From positions 478,737 through 542,736 of the forward strand of contig CAMPET010000020.1 of assembly GCA_946803715.1 (NCBI GenBank): 64,000 bases of DNA, in the 5' to 3' direction. Below the pieces are notes generated by a model. That model was not told the DNA's origin. It was given only the letters and a program-made list of their open reading frames with translations, and searched no databases. The translations under genes were made by a program, and so were the position numbers. This document shows, one piece after another, positions 22,310 through 33,782 of this stretch; position 1 is the stretch's first letter, and each line of letters starts with the position of its first letter. The DNA is from Beroe ovata (taxonomy: Eukaryota; Ctenophora; Nuda; Beroida; Beroidae).

Positions 22310-23422
22310 CTGTTATACAGAATTGGATATCATGGGTCTTAGAAGACAAGGGTTTTAGAAGACTTTATCTTGAGAAAATCGTGGCAAAATATGCCAAATG
22401 ACACGATGTCAAATGGTAGATAACGCATGGAGATGGGGTGAATTGGAAGAATAAGAGTAGAAAAATCGGGATTTATTTGAACTGCAATTAATGAAGGCTG
22501 CAAATCATTATTCATGATGGAGATGCTATTTTGAGAGTTATAGCTTCGGTGTAGTGCCGACTATTGTTTGAAATCATTGCATACCTATTACCTAACTAAT
22601 GTAAGACTGGTGAACAATGACTCGATCAGAATAAGCACAACGACGTTTTGATAATATGCACATAATTGGGTAATTAAGGTATGTAACCCTAATTATATGC
22701 GCTGGGAACCATCTTGTAGAACGTGATAATTCGTGCAATGCTGTAAGAGTCTCTTGCACCAGAAACACGGTACGCGGTATGGTAACAAGTGTGTGTGTGT
22801 GTCATGTATGAGTAAAGTTAGAACAAGGTATGATGTCACATACTAATCCCACATGTAACTACTCTCTGCGAAATTCAGCTCAGCCATTTGGTGGTATTGG
22901 GGCCACCATATGAATCATTGTAATTCCATTTCAGCAAATGCCACTGCCACCTGGATTATACTGTATACCACCAGCTAGTGATGGCATGTGTCGCTACCAA
23001 TGGTGGGGGATGGAGTTTGCCGAACAACCAATCACAGTACGGAGTTTTAGTCACGTGTATTGGAATTCAAATAATTCTGTGCCATGTGAGGTATGTTTCG
23101 CGTCCTGTTTTTCTAAACTCCGTCAACCAAAAAGCTGTGAGGTGCAACGTAATTTGATTACGATTCAAGTTCGAGGATTTGTTCACGCTATTAGATGACT
23201 GTTATGGCCAGCTATACCGACAGACCAGTTATAATCCAGATAGTCGCATCCTGATTCTATAGGTCAGGAAATTCATGGAATGGAAGAATTTCTATACGGC
23301 ATTAGAATTGAAACAAAAGTATCTCTTTAACAATATCTGAGATGAAATTTTACAATTTTGAACTTTTTAACAGGCCTATGAAAATAAAAAAAATAAATAA
23401 TCGAAATGATTCTCAAACAGAG
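22310..23422. other. no supported gene
   Basis: This may be an intron of the PDZ gene, whose 5' end is not found. A plus-strand frame at 22938-23198 (86 aa) has no recognisable family, Kozak context or splice partner and is not called. Confidence 0.5.
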
Positions 23423-24085
23423 CTATTCATCTCTGTTTCTCTGTTTGTCTTTCTTGTTCTTCCTATCCTTCTTGTCTTTCTTTTCTTTCTTGTTCTTTTT
23501 CCCTCCCCTCTCCTCCTCTGTCTCCTCCTCTGCATCCCTCGCCTCCTCTTCTTGCCCTCCTTTCTCTTTCTTCTCCTTCTTTCCCTTACATTTTCCCAAA
23601 TCCTTGAAGAAAGATCGAGGTTTCTTCAAGTTCTCGTGTCTCCTGGAGTTGAAGACGAAATCACACTTCTCCACCTCGACCCTATATTGACCCCCCTCCC
23701 GGGGCAGTTTCACGATGAACTCCTCGCCCTCAGCGAAACTCTCTCCAATCCCGCACTCCTCTGCAGACCCGCTGACAAGTGTCACAGCCATGTCCTTGGT
23801 GGCTTTCACGCTGGAACCTTGTCTGAAAATCTTCGTTACAGCTGCCGTAGCTTCAAATCCATTCCTCATGGTATCCGCGTGTCCATCTCCAGTTTTCGAG
23901 TAGCCCTCTGTCCACTCATCGCCCTCCGCTCCAAATTCTGCCACTCCTGATATCCTCACTGCCACAACTGCCACATCAGAGTCCTCACAGTACGCGGCGG
24001 CGTAATCAATAGCATCCCCGCACGTGCAATCTGCCGCGCAGAGTGCAGCAGGAAGTGCAGTCAGCAGAATCAGGAATCTGAACAT
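23423..24085 (-). CDS. secreted NTR/TIMP-like protein with Lys/Glu-rich tail
   Basis: The start is set at the second Met (24085), where a clean signal peptide begins (MFRFLILLTALPAALCAADC). The frame begins 11 codons earlier, but the TATA box at 24147-24155 favours the later Met. The mature protein starts with CTCG, the Cys-x-Cys N-terminus typical of TIMP and other netrin-like (NTR) OB-fold domains. More cysteines follow at intervals (YCEDS, EECG, EKCDF). The last 50-60 residues are an extreme Lys/Glu/Arg run with KKEKK and KKDKK patches. TIMPs inhibit metalloproteinases through the N-terminal Cys, but NTR domains also occur in other secreted proteins, so inhibition is only a possibility. 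The gene is about 220 residues, single exon and compact. Confidence 0.75.
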   Translation of the reverse strand: MFRFLILLTALPAALCAADCTCGDAIDYAAAYCEDSDVAVVAVRISGVAEFGAEGDEWTEGYSKTGDGHADTMRNGFEATAAVTKIFRQGSSVKATKDMAVTLVSGSAEECGIGESFAEGEEFIVKLPREGGQYRVEVEKCDFVFNSRRHENLKKPRSFFKDLGKCKGKKEKKEKGGQEEEARDAEEETEEERGGKKNKKEKKDKKDRKNKKDKQRNRDE

Positions 24086-24146
24086 CTCGGTGAAATAGTG
24101 GTAGTCGCTCTCAAACAAAGCTCTCGCTGATGGATTTCGTGATCCT

Positions 24147-24155
24147 CCTTTTATA
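24147..24155 (-). promoter_or_regulatory. TATA box of the NTR-like gene
   Basis: On the minus strand the sequence is TATAAAAGG, a strong TATA match. It lies about 62 bp upstream of the proposed ATG, giving a short 5' UTR of about 35 nt and a gene with no need for upstream exons. Confidence 0.75.
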
Positions 24156-24159
24156 CTCT

Positions 24160-24682
24160 CCCCACCATGATATACCGGTTTGTATAATCAGCTTAATCCG
24201 GTCCTCTTTTGTCCCCGTATAACACGCGGGGGGTAATTTGTTCAAAATTGAATTAGGGTGAAATATTCAAAAGAGAAGGTCAGGAGATTTGCTGCAATTT
24301 GGGGCTATGCGAGTTGTACATGATTTGCAAACAAGTTTAACGAGTTTGAAACTGGTTTAACCGGTTTTTAATCTGATAACGCAGAACAAGTCCGTGTTGG
24401 GTCTAAAATTTATTATTGTGCATTCTGAAATAGGAGATGTATTCGGGTCGCCTGTATGAGATTTTTGTAGCCTCAGACTTATCATGGACTGGCTTATACT
24501 TAAGGTTTTGTGGTAAAATATCGTATGCCAGCTTCAGGAATCTTAATATAACGTTTTAAGCCACAATAGAAAACAAAGCCAGGATTTTGAGTATGTACTC
24601 AACCACATCAAACAAAAAGCAAGCAACGATCGATTGATTTGAACAATCCCAGATACTCTTTGATCTATGCAACGCGTGACAA
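24160..24682. other. non-coding spacer
   Basis: No supported feature apart from the upstream region of the NTR-like gene. Confidence 0.5.
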
Positions 24683-26850
24683 GCAACAAAAGCTCTGATA
24701 AGGATCATAGCAATGCTGTCATCTTCAAAATTAATTTTTTCAGTGATCAACGTAATTGGTTACGTAATATTGAGATATTAAGCAATAAAAGCAGTGATTC
24801 TGATGGAAGCTGTCATAGTTTTTGAGATCTACATACTAGGAATGTATAGTGAGTAGTGACAATGAAGTTTATTCGATAATTTATTCATTGGTCTCTCTGT
24901 AAATTTGCTTGCTATGCCTTCAACAGCTCTGGGGAAAAACGCTTGGAAAGAACAAGCCCCTGCTGCGTTTGAGTAAGTTTGAACCTTCTCCTATGATTGA
25001 ATAATATGATGAAAATTAAATACCGTAATCAATGTAAGCATAGGTATACGTCGTGTACCACTCTGGTCGATCGCGGTACAGGGAAGTCCATTTATTATCA
25101 ACCGACCACTGCCTGCCGGATCTGTATTGTTGCCATGGCAACACACACAATGCCGGAGCCCGGATATATACCCCAAGGTTGCATGCTGAGTATAAATACC
25201 AACAAAACAACAAAGTATCAACAAAAGCTAGGCTTGGTTACATTATTAATTGCTTTATCGATCTTATTTAAACGCAACATATTCAACTCTAATAACCTCA
25301 CTTATGATAGCATTGAGTTAACGCCCTTTTTTCCACACCCGGCGGAAGAGAGAAACTTCGTTATTTTTAATTTTATGCATGAAATAGCATGGGACCTATG
25401 AAATTGAAACATGATTTTTCCCGCCATGGAAAATGGATATGACTCATCTGTGCTTACCTCTGCTGCATGGTCTAGAAGAAGGGCGGTGAATTATTTGACA
25501 CACTGCTAAACGAACAACCACGAATAATGAATAGGATGCCTAGCGATATTCAATTTCAATCGATACTGTAACTTTGCACGGTCAGTATCATGATTAGCAA
25601 ATCAGAGATCCTATTATTATTAAGTGTGTTTCGAGAAATGTACGCCCTCAAATTCAAAAATAAATGTGGAGCGAAAAAATACCGCCATTCCTATTCCTAA
25701 GAGTGACGACTACTCACANGCAACAAAAGCTCTGATAAGGATCATAGCAATGTTGTCATCTTCAAAATTAATTTTTTGAGTGATCAACGTAATTGGTTAC
25801 GTAATATTGAGATATTAAGTAATAGAAGCAGTGATTCTGATGGAAGCTGTCATACTCATAGTTTTTGAGATCTACAAGTGTACATACTAGGAATGTATAT
25901 AGTGACGTAGTGACAATGAAGTTTATTCGTAAATTTATTCATTGGTCTCTCTGTAAATTTGCTTGCTATGCCTTCAACAGCTATGGAGAAAAAACGCTTG
26001 GAAAGAACAAGCCCCTGCGTTTGACTAAGTTTGAACCTTCTCCCATGATTGAATAATATGATGAAAATTAAATACCGTAATCATTAATCAATTCATGCAT
26101 AGGTATACGTCGTGTACCACTCTGGTCGATCGTGGTACAGGGAAGTCCATTTATTATTAACCGACCACTGCCTGCCGGATCTGTATTGTTGCCATGGCAA
26201 CACACACACAATGTCGGAGCCTGGATATATACCCCAAGGTTGCATGCTGAGTATAAATACCAACAAAACAATAAAGTATCAACAAAAGCTAGGCTTGGTT
26301 ACATTGTTTATTAATTGCTTTATCGATCTTATTTAAACGCAACATATTCAACTCTAATAACCTCACTTATGATGGCATTGAGTTAACGCCCTTTTTTCCA
26401 CATCCGACGGATGAGAGAAACTTCTCTCTATTTTTATGTAAAATAACATGGGACCTATGAAAGCAGATTGTTCCCGCCATGGAAAATGGATATGACTCAT
26501 CTGTGCTCACCTGTGCTACATGGTCTAGTAGAAAGGGTGTGAATTTTAGTATAGATTGTTAGGCCAAATGTCCAGTTAGGTCAAATGTCCAGTTAGGTCA
26601 AATGACCGACTACCGTGAATTATTTGACACACTGCTAAACGAACAACCGTCAACCACTTATAATGAATAAGGTGCCTAGCGATATTCAATTTCAATCGAT
26701 ACTGTAATTTTGCACGGTCAGTATCATGATTAGCAAATCAGAGATCCGATTATTATATTAAGTGTGTTTCGAGAAATGTACGCACTCAAAAATAAATGTG
26801 GAGCGAAAAAATATCGCCATTCCTATTCCTAAGAGTGACGACTACTCACA
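24683..26850. repeat. direct duplication, about 1.04 and 1.13 kb, joined by a single N
   Basis: Copy 1 (24683-25718) and copy 2 (25720-26850) align end to end with small indels and substitutions. Both start GCAACAAAAGCTCTGATAAGG and end AGTGACGACTACTCACA. The only base between them is N at 25719. Copy 2 has an extra 17-bp tandem repeat near 26562-26610 (GGTCAAATGTCCAGTTA units). Nothing inside looks coding. The single-N junction suggests two alleles placed side by side. Confidence 0.9.
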
Positions 26851-27106
26851 GGCACAACTCACATAAACGCTGTTTATAAGTTTATAGCTGTGTACTATAT
26901 ACGACAACCCAAATATCTCTAGTTACTCAACAAAATGAACTCATTACAACATCGTGTTTCTGTGAGTATAGCTAGCGGTACACAAATACTAAATCGATAC
27001 ACAGATCACCAGCTATCGTATTTTGCTCTGATGTAATTGGTCGAATGTTCAAATTTGTAAGAAATTTGTTGATTCAAATATCACGTGCGAGAGTTAGTTA
27101 AGGATC

Positions 27107-27238
27107 ATGGGTGGAAAGGAAGCAGCACATTGTACAGGATTACAGACGATAATACAGGATCAATATACAGGAAAACAGTATACGCGACCTGTACGACTTA
27201 TCAATCCAGTTACTGGTACCAATTTGAGTACTTTGTGA
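27107..27238 (+). CDS. possible micro-protein (43 aa), unsupported
   Basis: A short frame begins ATCATGG and reads MGGKEAAHC, ending INPVTGTNLSTL. The MGG start could allow N-myristoylation after Met removal. A candidate TATA-like TTTATAAG lies about 230 bp upstream. It may instead be an exon of a longer gene or chance. No family is recognised. Confidence 0.15.
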   Translation: MGGKEAAHCTGLQTIIQDQYTGKQYTRPVRLINPVTGTNLSTL

Positions 27239-29132
27239 ATAGTTAGCATGAAATGAATCTGGTATGTCGATGTCGTTCAAACTGGTCAGTGAGGTTTAAA
27301 GAATGCAGTTGTTTCGGTTAAGGTTATTTTATTTTTAAAGGTTATTTTGGAAAAAATACTTACTCATAGATCTTCAATCTTACTCATAGATCTATGAGTG
27401 GATTTCGGAATAGTGTAGGAATGAGTAGAGTGCACTACAGTATACGAATCTACAAATCTAAAGTCTGGTCAAAGTACAGGAGTACTCACGGTATCTCATA
27501 CTGTCTTGTAACATCTCCTGAGAGCCATACTTTGGTGGTAGCATAGCATTAGCTTCCCAGGGGCGGAGATCTTCACGTCACTTGGTTATTATTCACTGGA
27601 TCACACCATGCAAGAGAGGACGGGGTTAGATATTGTACCGAGTTAGGGCATAGATTAAGAAAAAACTATAACACCTGCCGACAAGGTTAACTCTTGTTGA
27701 AAAATGGGCAGCGCTGTGTACTAGCAGAAGCTGACTAGCACGTGCGTTGCATAGCCCCCCTGTGCCACGAACTATAACGAAAGTCGAAACAATACTAGTA
27801 GGTTCATGTACTTGCAGTTGTGAGAAGAGGCGAATGCTGGTGTCACAGACCTAAAATTTGCTCTCTGACAATTGCAGGGACTGAGTCTGACGTCAGAAAA
27901 AGAATAAGAAAACTGTCTATTAGTAGGGGTCAAGTAGAAGGGGGCCTTCGGAAGTGTACCCATCTAGCACTAGTCTATACTGTTACTTCAGATTTATGTA
28001 ACTCCGACGATTTGATTGGTAGATGGTCCTGATGTGATTTACGTTGTGCATTTTATTACCCTATGTGCCGACCAGCACTGACAGCATTATATATTGGCAA
28101 TTCAGCGGACAAAAAGTCACGGGATTTGTAATTGTAAACTCATGAATCCGCACTATAATAATGTAACACAACTAATGACCAAAAAATATTCATGAAAAAG
28201 GTGTTTTCTGGATCTTTGGATCGTCTTTGATCATGTAAATGTTATTAGTGCGATCAACTTATGAATATGGGGGAGGAATTATGATTTAGGTGGAATTTTG
28301 CATGAAAATTAAAATACACTTTGCTGAGGTCAGCGGATCCCAAATTATTGACGTCAAACGCAAAACTATCGGAAATTTTGGGCAGAATTTTACATGGTTT
28401 TAGATAAGTTGTGCCTTGTGGACTGTGCAACGAGCGTGCAGACTAACAACTAAAAATAAACTGAACTATCAGCCAAGGTCACTTGAAGAACCTTTGTTTG
28501 GAATAGAGTGCTAAACATGCACTGGGTCATTGGTGATATGGAATGGAACCCACTGCCCATACTCAATGCTGAAATGCTAAGAGTGGGAATGCAATCATAA
28601 ATCACTGACAGCTAACGATGAAGTACCATGCAATAATTGTGATAGATCCAAGTTTGTTATGAATTGCAAATTGATTTACAAGTCTGCAAACATAAGATAA
28701 TGTCGGGACAGACGAACGTGAACTATAACAATTCCATTGGTATTATTTTGAAATTGGATCTGCAATTACGAGGGGAAGATGTCCACTCGTTAACAATGAC
28801 AGGTCTGCACGTTGACAATGACAGGTCTGCACGGGGTCTGAATGGTAATGATCAGCGTAAACACGGGCTGGGGCTATGCATCGTGTGCGGAATATGATGG
28901 ATTTAGGAAAAAGCAAATCCCATTTTCTCAAAACCTCGAATGTATCTAATTCTAACGAAAAGAAAGTTTCTCAGACAATCTGGAATGATCAGTAAAAGTA
29001 TTGATCCATGATTGCATGACTTGAATCATGACACCATGCGACATGTTTGCAGACAGCAGCGTGTGATCTATAATTAGAACAGCTATAGGTGTCATGTAAA
29101 GTACTGTCCCTAGAGTAGCTGCCTCTCACACT

Positions 29133-29152
29133 TGACTGTCACGTGACAGTCA
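29133..29152. promoter_or_regulatory. 20-bp perfect palindrome centred on CACGTG
   Basis: TGACTGTCACGTGACAGTCA reads the same on both strands. The core is the E-box TCACGTGA that is frequent in this window. Confidence 0.7.
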
Positions 29153-29559
29153 TGTTGTGTGTAACAAGCAGAGATGTACTGCATACTGTGTTGGGAAATG
29201 TTACCGTTATAATATTGGACAGGATTCACAAAATCACAGTGTCAAACTGGATATTATTACAGAACAAGCAAAAACTTTGTCTGCCCTTGGGAGCCGAACT
29301 TACCCCAGACAATCCAACGTGAATTAGCCCCCTGCTAACATTGTTACAGCTATACGCACAATTACCCTAGTTTTAGTGATGTGTGGAGATCAAAACAACC
29401 CAGAGTCCACGCTGGACTATTTTGGTGAAGCTCGCGTTTAGATCGATTATCTTCCCACCTTCCATGATTAGAAGGGAGAATCAGGTTAATAATGGACTCT
29501 AACTTTTAGTGAGTTGGTTCATGAGACCTCTATGCCCAATAATTAGAGTATTTAGAGGA

Positions 29560-29592
29560 TATACTAGATGTGATCAGATCACATCTAGTATA
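29560..29592. repeat. inverted repeat, 16-bp arms with 1-bp spacer
   Basis: The left arm TATACTAGATGTGATC faces its exact complement across a single A. It is followed directly by three copies of a 16-bp ACTAGATCACAGT-like unit that reuses the arm sequence, ending near 29632. Confidence 0.85.
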
Positions 29593-30033
29593 GTACTAGA
29601 TCACAGTACTAGATCACAGTACTAGATCACAGTGATCTAACTGATAACGGGTCGCATTGAGTTGGGCTTTGACGGAATTATAAAACCGTGACCATGGTGA
29701 ATGGTACTTTTCCTCAATTCAAGAATAACACAAAATCTGATTTTAGTCGATATTCCACCAATAGTGCTTCGTTTTCGAACAAAATAAAACAGCTTAACTT
29801 AATGGCGAATTATGTTGAAATGATAATCATATCACAACAGCAAGCTGTATGTTAACATCTCTTATCATATTAGGATAAAGTTAACTCTGATATAACTTGA
29901 GATATAATATGTACAACGTTAATTTACAGCAGAATTAACTTATCATCGTCGGTAAACACTTTCGTTCTCTTTGCATGTCTCTATAGATACCATGGTTCAA
30001 AATGGGCATATGGCCTACACTCGGAGTTCCACA

Positions 30034-31536
30034 TTACAACATGAAGGGTAGATCTATGTTCTTTTCTCCAGTTCCGAAATAGGTGCTGCCGAATTTCTTT
30101 GTTCCTGGCACGTGGTAGAACGAATACCTGAGGTTGTGTGGTTACGGATTAAAGGATTATCGATAATTTGATGCAAAAACCTAACAATACTCCTCATTCT
30201 TTACTAACTCAACTCGTTCATTGAACTCATTCCTTACCCCAGCCAAAGAAGACTCTTGAGAATGACGAGTCCTGATCCTCGCTCGAGATGAAGAGCCCAG
30301 CATCCCTTGGGCAAGTCATGCTCGATGTGTTCCAAGAAATCGATACTCTGATCCAAGGTTGCCTGAGAAAAATAGGGGGTGAGTCTTTCGATTGAATCAT
30401 AAACAGTCTTCCATTTTTTGAGTCACTAAGCCGGTAGATAGGCCCTCACCTTTGCCATCAAGTTAATCTTGTCTGTGTTAGGTGTGATCTTGAAATGGAA
30501 GTATGATGAAAGTTTCTTGCAATCCAAGTTATTCAGACCCTCGAAACTCCGGTTGGTGACGATTTTGCCGGCGGCTGTTTTGACATACGCTCCTCTTGGC
30601 ACAATGTGGACTTCCCTGTCGATTTCATCGATTACTGCAGCTAGCCTGTCCTCTTCTTTCACTAAAACCTGCAGAGATTTGAATATTTAGCTGCTGCTTT
30701 GACACGCAGTGTGTGTCTTGTAGATGGCAACAGTTGCTATGGAAAACGCGCGCGCGGAAAAGTATGAAAATTCATCGCGCATAAAAGATTTGTCTCGCGC
30801 GCTACGCAAACCAACATATTGAGAGAAATATTGCCACTGCTGGCTCTAACGGTCGCAATGGAACTGGAGTGGGCTGAGATGCGAAATGACAGTCTCACAA
30901 GCCTACAGTAGTAGCTGATTAATCAGACGTTCACCTCCCAACACGAACTAGGATACAAGTGCTAATATCTTTGAGCAGCTTAGATTTTCGCCGAAATTTG
31001 GATGAAAATGGATCTATTTATTCGGGGAAACGTTGTTCTTACCGTGTTTGTTTCTTCCTCTGCCTCTTCTCCCTCACCCACGACCTTGACATCAATGTAC
31101 TCGTACTCGTATGTGGGGTCCCCGATGAATCGGCCGCTCAGACTACGGCACATTTGTGCCCGGGATTCGGCAAGAATTGGTAACATCGACCACTTCATAC
31201 AGTCCTGACTGTTAGATACAGGGTGTTAGATATTGACACTGCGGTTGAGCTAACGGATTTGAAGTTTGGGTTGAATCGAAGGTCTTATGCTCAATTGGGG
31301 GCTAACCTGTACAAGAATTTCCTGTCATTCAGTTCATTTCCCTTGGAAATGCCACAAGCGATGAAGTAACTCTCCTTGATTCCCACTATTTTACCCCACA
31401 GCTGAACCTTGTGGAATTTCTGTGCATTTTGCAGCATGATGAGCGAGGTTTGGAGAGCAGCCTTCTGTTCTGTGCTCAGTACCACTCCGGTACTGGCCAG
31501 GTACTCGATTGAGAGAGTCAGTCCTTCGCTGTCCAT
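30034..31536 (-). CDS. RSPH9: radial spoke head protein 9 homolog (five exons)
   Basis: The exons are 31536-31307, 31208-31043, 30668-30450, 30362-30238 and 30127-30034. All phases agree, giving 277 residues against 276 in human RSPH9. Diagnostic conserved segments are GRFIGDPTYEYEY, VIDEIDREVHIVPRGA, LDCKKLSSYFHF, HDLPKGCWALHLERG and the C-terminal YFGTGEKNIDLPFML. RSPH9 is part of the radial spoke head of motile 9+2 cilia. The neighbouring upstream gene on the same strand (C11orf65/MFI-like) is 548 bp away. Confidence 0.97.
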
Positions 31537-32083
31537 AGCTGAGTCTATGAATTAGAGTGAGAGTGAGTAGGAAATAGTGTCAATGACATTGAGTGTGTGT
31601 GAGTGAGGGAGTGTAAAACTAAACTACGTATAGTGATTAGTGGTTCTCGAATTATGATCTAAGAAATTAAGGAGACGAAAACTCGAGGTATGTCTAAAGT
31701 CTTGGATTTGATGTCTGGTATATGAGAAAGACGACAAAACAGATCGTACAAAAATGTTTATATCAGCAACTGTTTAATCACACATCAATTTAATAAGCTG
31801 TAATTCTCTGAAAGTTAAAATTAAACGATTAAAAACTCGGATCAAGCGTGATCATCATAGATTCGATGCTTCAACAATTAGCAATTCGCGCAATCCTCGA
31901 TCTTCAATCACATTATTTCTGTAAAATCTGCATTCTTCTCCATATCTGATCAATGATACCCCTACAAAAATATGCACCTTGGATGTACGAAATATATAGT
32001 GATCAAGATCCAGCTTGCGTTTACCATACAAATATATCTACAAATTTGTTGAGCCCCTGTAAAGTGTACAATATCAAGATCTC
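31537..32083. other. spacer between RSPH9 and the C11orf65-like gene
   Basis: AT-rich, with a GAGTGAGAGTGTG-type simple stretch near 31555-31615. It should contain the RSPH9 promoter (minus strand), but no TATA box or other clear element is seen. Confidence 0.5.
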
Positions 32084-33088
32084 TCAGACATACTCAAACG
32101 CCTCGTGATCATTGAAGCTGAGTTCCTGGCTCCACTGATACAACTGGCTCGCCTCATGCTCCCATTCCTCATCCGACTCCGTTACATTCAACTCGGGGAA
32201 ATAACTCGGTCCCGATTCCTCCTTCGTGTAGTATGTGGTGTTTCCGTTTCCGCCGCCCGTCGTACTAACTTCCTCCTGACCGTACATCTTGCGCATCTTG
32301 GCGACGCGGCGCCGTGCTGTCTGCGACTGCCGGGCGGACTGTGACCCACTTGCCCGCTTGTTCTTATACTCAAGAAGCCGCTTCAGACACTCGTGTTGTA
32401 GGGGTTGGGAGTGTGGCATGATTGGACGTGACGGTAGGGTGGGGTACGTCTCGCGTAACCTATCAGATCTCTTCCCAGTCTTGAGGTAGTCCACGACATC
32501 GTAGAGCACGTCTTTCCGAGACAGATTCTCGAGAGTGAGTTCCCGCCACCGGTTGTGCCGTCCTCCCAAATAGCTCGGCATCTCGTCCTCGTGCGATTGG
32601 AGCATCATGTAGTCGCGGAGAGTGGCTACATCCAGCATGTCGGTTATGTTACACTTTTGGGAAGCATCCGTGATCAGCTGATCGTAGTATCGTCTATTCC
32701 CCATCAATTTGAGAGAGTCTTTTGCTGCTTCCGTGTTCGCTCGGATCATCTTTTTACCGCTGATATATTTGGAGGTTGAGCTTCCTACTCGGACAAACAC
32801 TTTGAACATGACAACAGGAGGAAATTCCGAGCCGCCGAACCGAAAACGTACTTTTGCTGCTACTGTCGGGTCACAGAGCACCTCAGCTTCGCTTGGGTTT
32901 AATTTCCGGAGAACCTCCATGCTGACAGAGTTTTCAGCGCTGCAAATGGACCGTTTCAAGACTTTGAACATACGACGGTCCCTGAAAGAGCACCATACTC
33001 GCTCGATGAGCCGAACTGCAGATTGACGCTGTAAGTTGTAGTGAGTATCGTCTGTTATCTGTGAGTTGTAATCATCGTCATCATCCAT
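32084..33088 (-). CDS. C11orf65: C11orf65/MFI-like IQ-motif protein
   Basis: A single 334-residue frame starts with an Asp run (MDDDDDY). An IQ-like helix follows (QSAVRLIERVWCSFRDRRMF, residues about 22-41), then LNPSEAEVL and VRFRFGGSEFPPVVMFKVF. These last segments match the conserved core of vertebrate C11orf65 (protein MFI), which has the same NPKEAEL and VRFRLGG..FPP pattern. The C-terminal half has basic (ARRRVAKMRKMY) and acidic (TESDEEWEHEASQLYQW) segments, also similar in arrangement to the human protein. MFI has been linked to mitochondrial fission control and is enriched in testis. Function in this animal is inferred only by homology. The coding region is intronless here. Confidence 0.8.
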   Translation of the reverse strand: MDDDDDYNSQITDDTHYNLQRQSAVRLIERVWCSFRDRRMFKVLKRSICSAENSVSMEVLRKLNPSEAEVLCDPTVAAKVRFRFGGSEFPPVVMFKVFVRVGSSTSKYISGKKMIRANTEAAKDSLKLMGNRRYYDQLITDASQKCNITDMLDVATLRDYMMLQSHEDEMPSYLGGRHNRWRELTLENLSRKDVLYDVVDYLKTGKRSDRLRETYPTLPSRPIMPHSQPLQHECLKRLLEYKNKRASGSQSARQSQTARRRVAKMRKMYGQEEVSTTGGGNGNTTYYTKEESGPSYFPELNVTESDEEWEHEASQLYQWSQELSFNDHEAFEYV

Positions 33089-33782
33089 TGCACTTGGGTT
33101 GGAGATAAATTCGTGAGCGGAATGTATTAGGCATCTTTAGATAATAGCAATAAATTGAAAAATGAATGCAAGTTAAGCGATGTGTATAGTGAAGCATCCC
33201 TACTCCACACTGTATTTTAGGCAAAATTCGATCAGGCATCGATTCAGCGTTCAAAAATGCATATAATAGGAATCGATGTTATTTGCATAAAAATGGAACA
33301 AAACTTTTTGTCGAAGTTCTGATCTATGTATCAGCCCCTCATCAGGGAAACACGATAATAGGCAAAAACTCTTCAACTTAGGGACAATGGACATCTAGTA
33401 ATCGTTCTAGCACCAACATACCACAAATTTGATGGTCTTGATAGGAAATCCGAGAAAATTTTCTATCACATTATTCATCCTGGGGTTGGATCACAGAGAA
33501 ATGAATAAAGCTGAAACCCAAGACCCACACTTCCACAGCCCCAAGTTGAAAGTCTCTCTTCTGTTTGGACAATAACTTTCTTTCAAATGATCTGCCCTAG
33601 TTGCTCAAAAATTATTATCAGTTTAGAGATAAGCTGCCTTAAACAATAATTCGAAGGAGGTAATGTATGGAATTTTCACTTAGGATATAATACAAGTTTC
33701 ATACAAGTCTTAATTGTTCAAGTAAAATCTTGATCATCAACCTTACCATCTGAATCTCAAAAATCCACCTAATGAATGTCTT
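33089..33782. other. non-coding spacer
   Basis: No supported exon. AT-rich sequence between two minus-strand genes; promoter of the C11orf65-like gene expected at the left end. Confidence 0.5.

Larger units (their letters stand above)
26851..30033. other. non-coding, with palindromes and short repeats
   Basis: There is no supported multi-exon gene. A 43-codon frame at 27107-27238 is listed separately. Two perfect palindromes (29133-29152 and 29560-29592) and a 16-bp tandem run at about 29593-29632 are listed separately. Confidence 0.5.

Noticed and set aside
22938-23198. 86-aa plus-strand frame with many Trp and Cys
   Set aside because: No recognisable domain, splice partner or promoter; may be chance.
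23342-23950. 202-aa plus-strand frame
   Set aside because: Antisense of the NTR-like gene; the Leu/Phe/Ser run is the mirror of its Lys/Glu tail.
24991-26336. Paired small frames around 25.0-26.3 kb
   Set aside because: They appear in both copies of the duplicated segment but are not kept in frame by indels, so there is no sign of protein constraint.
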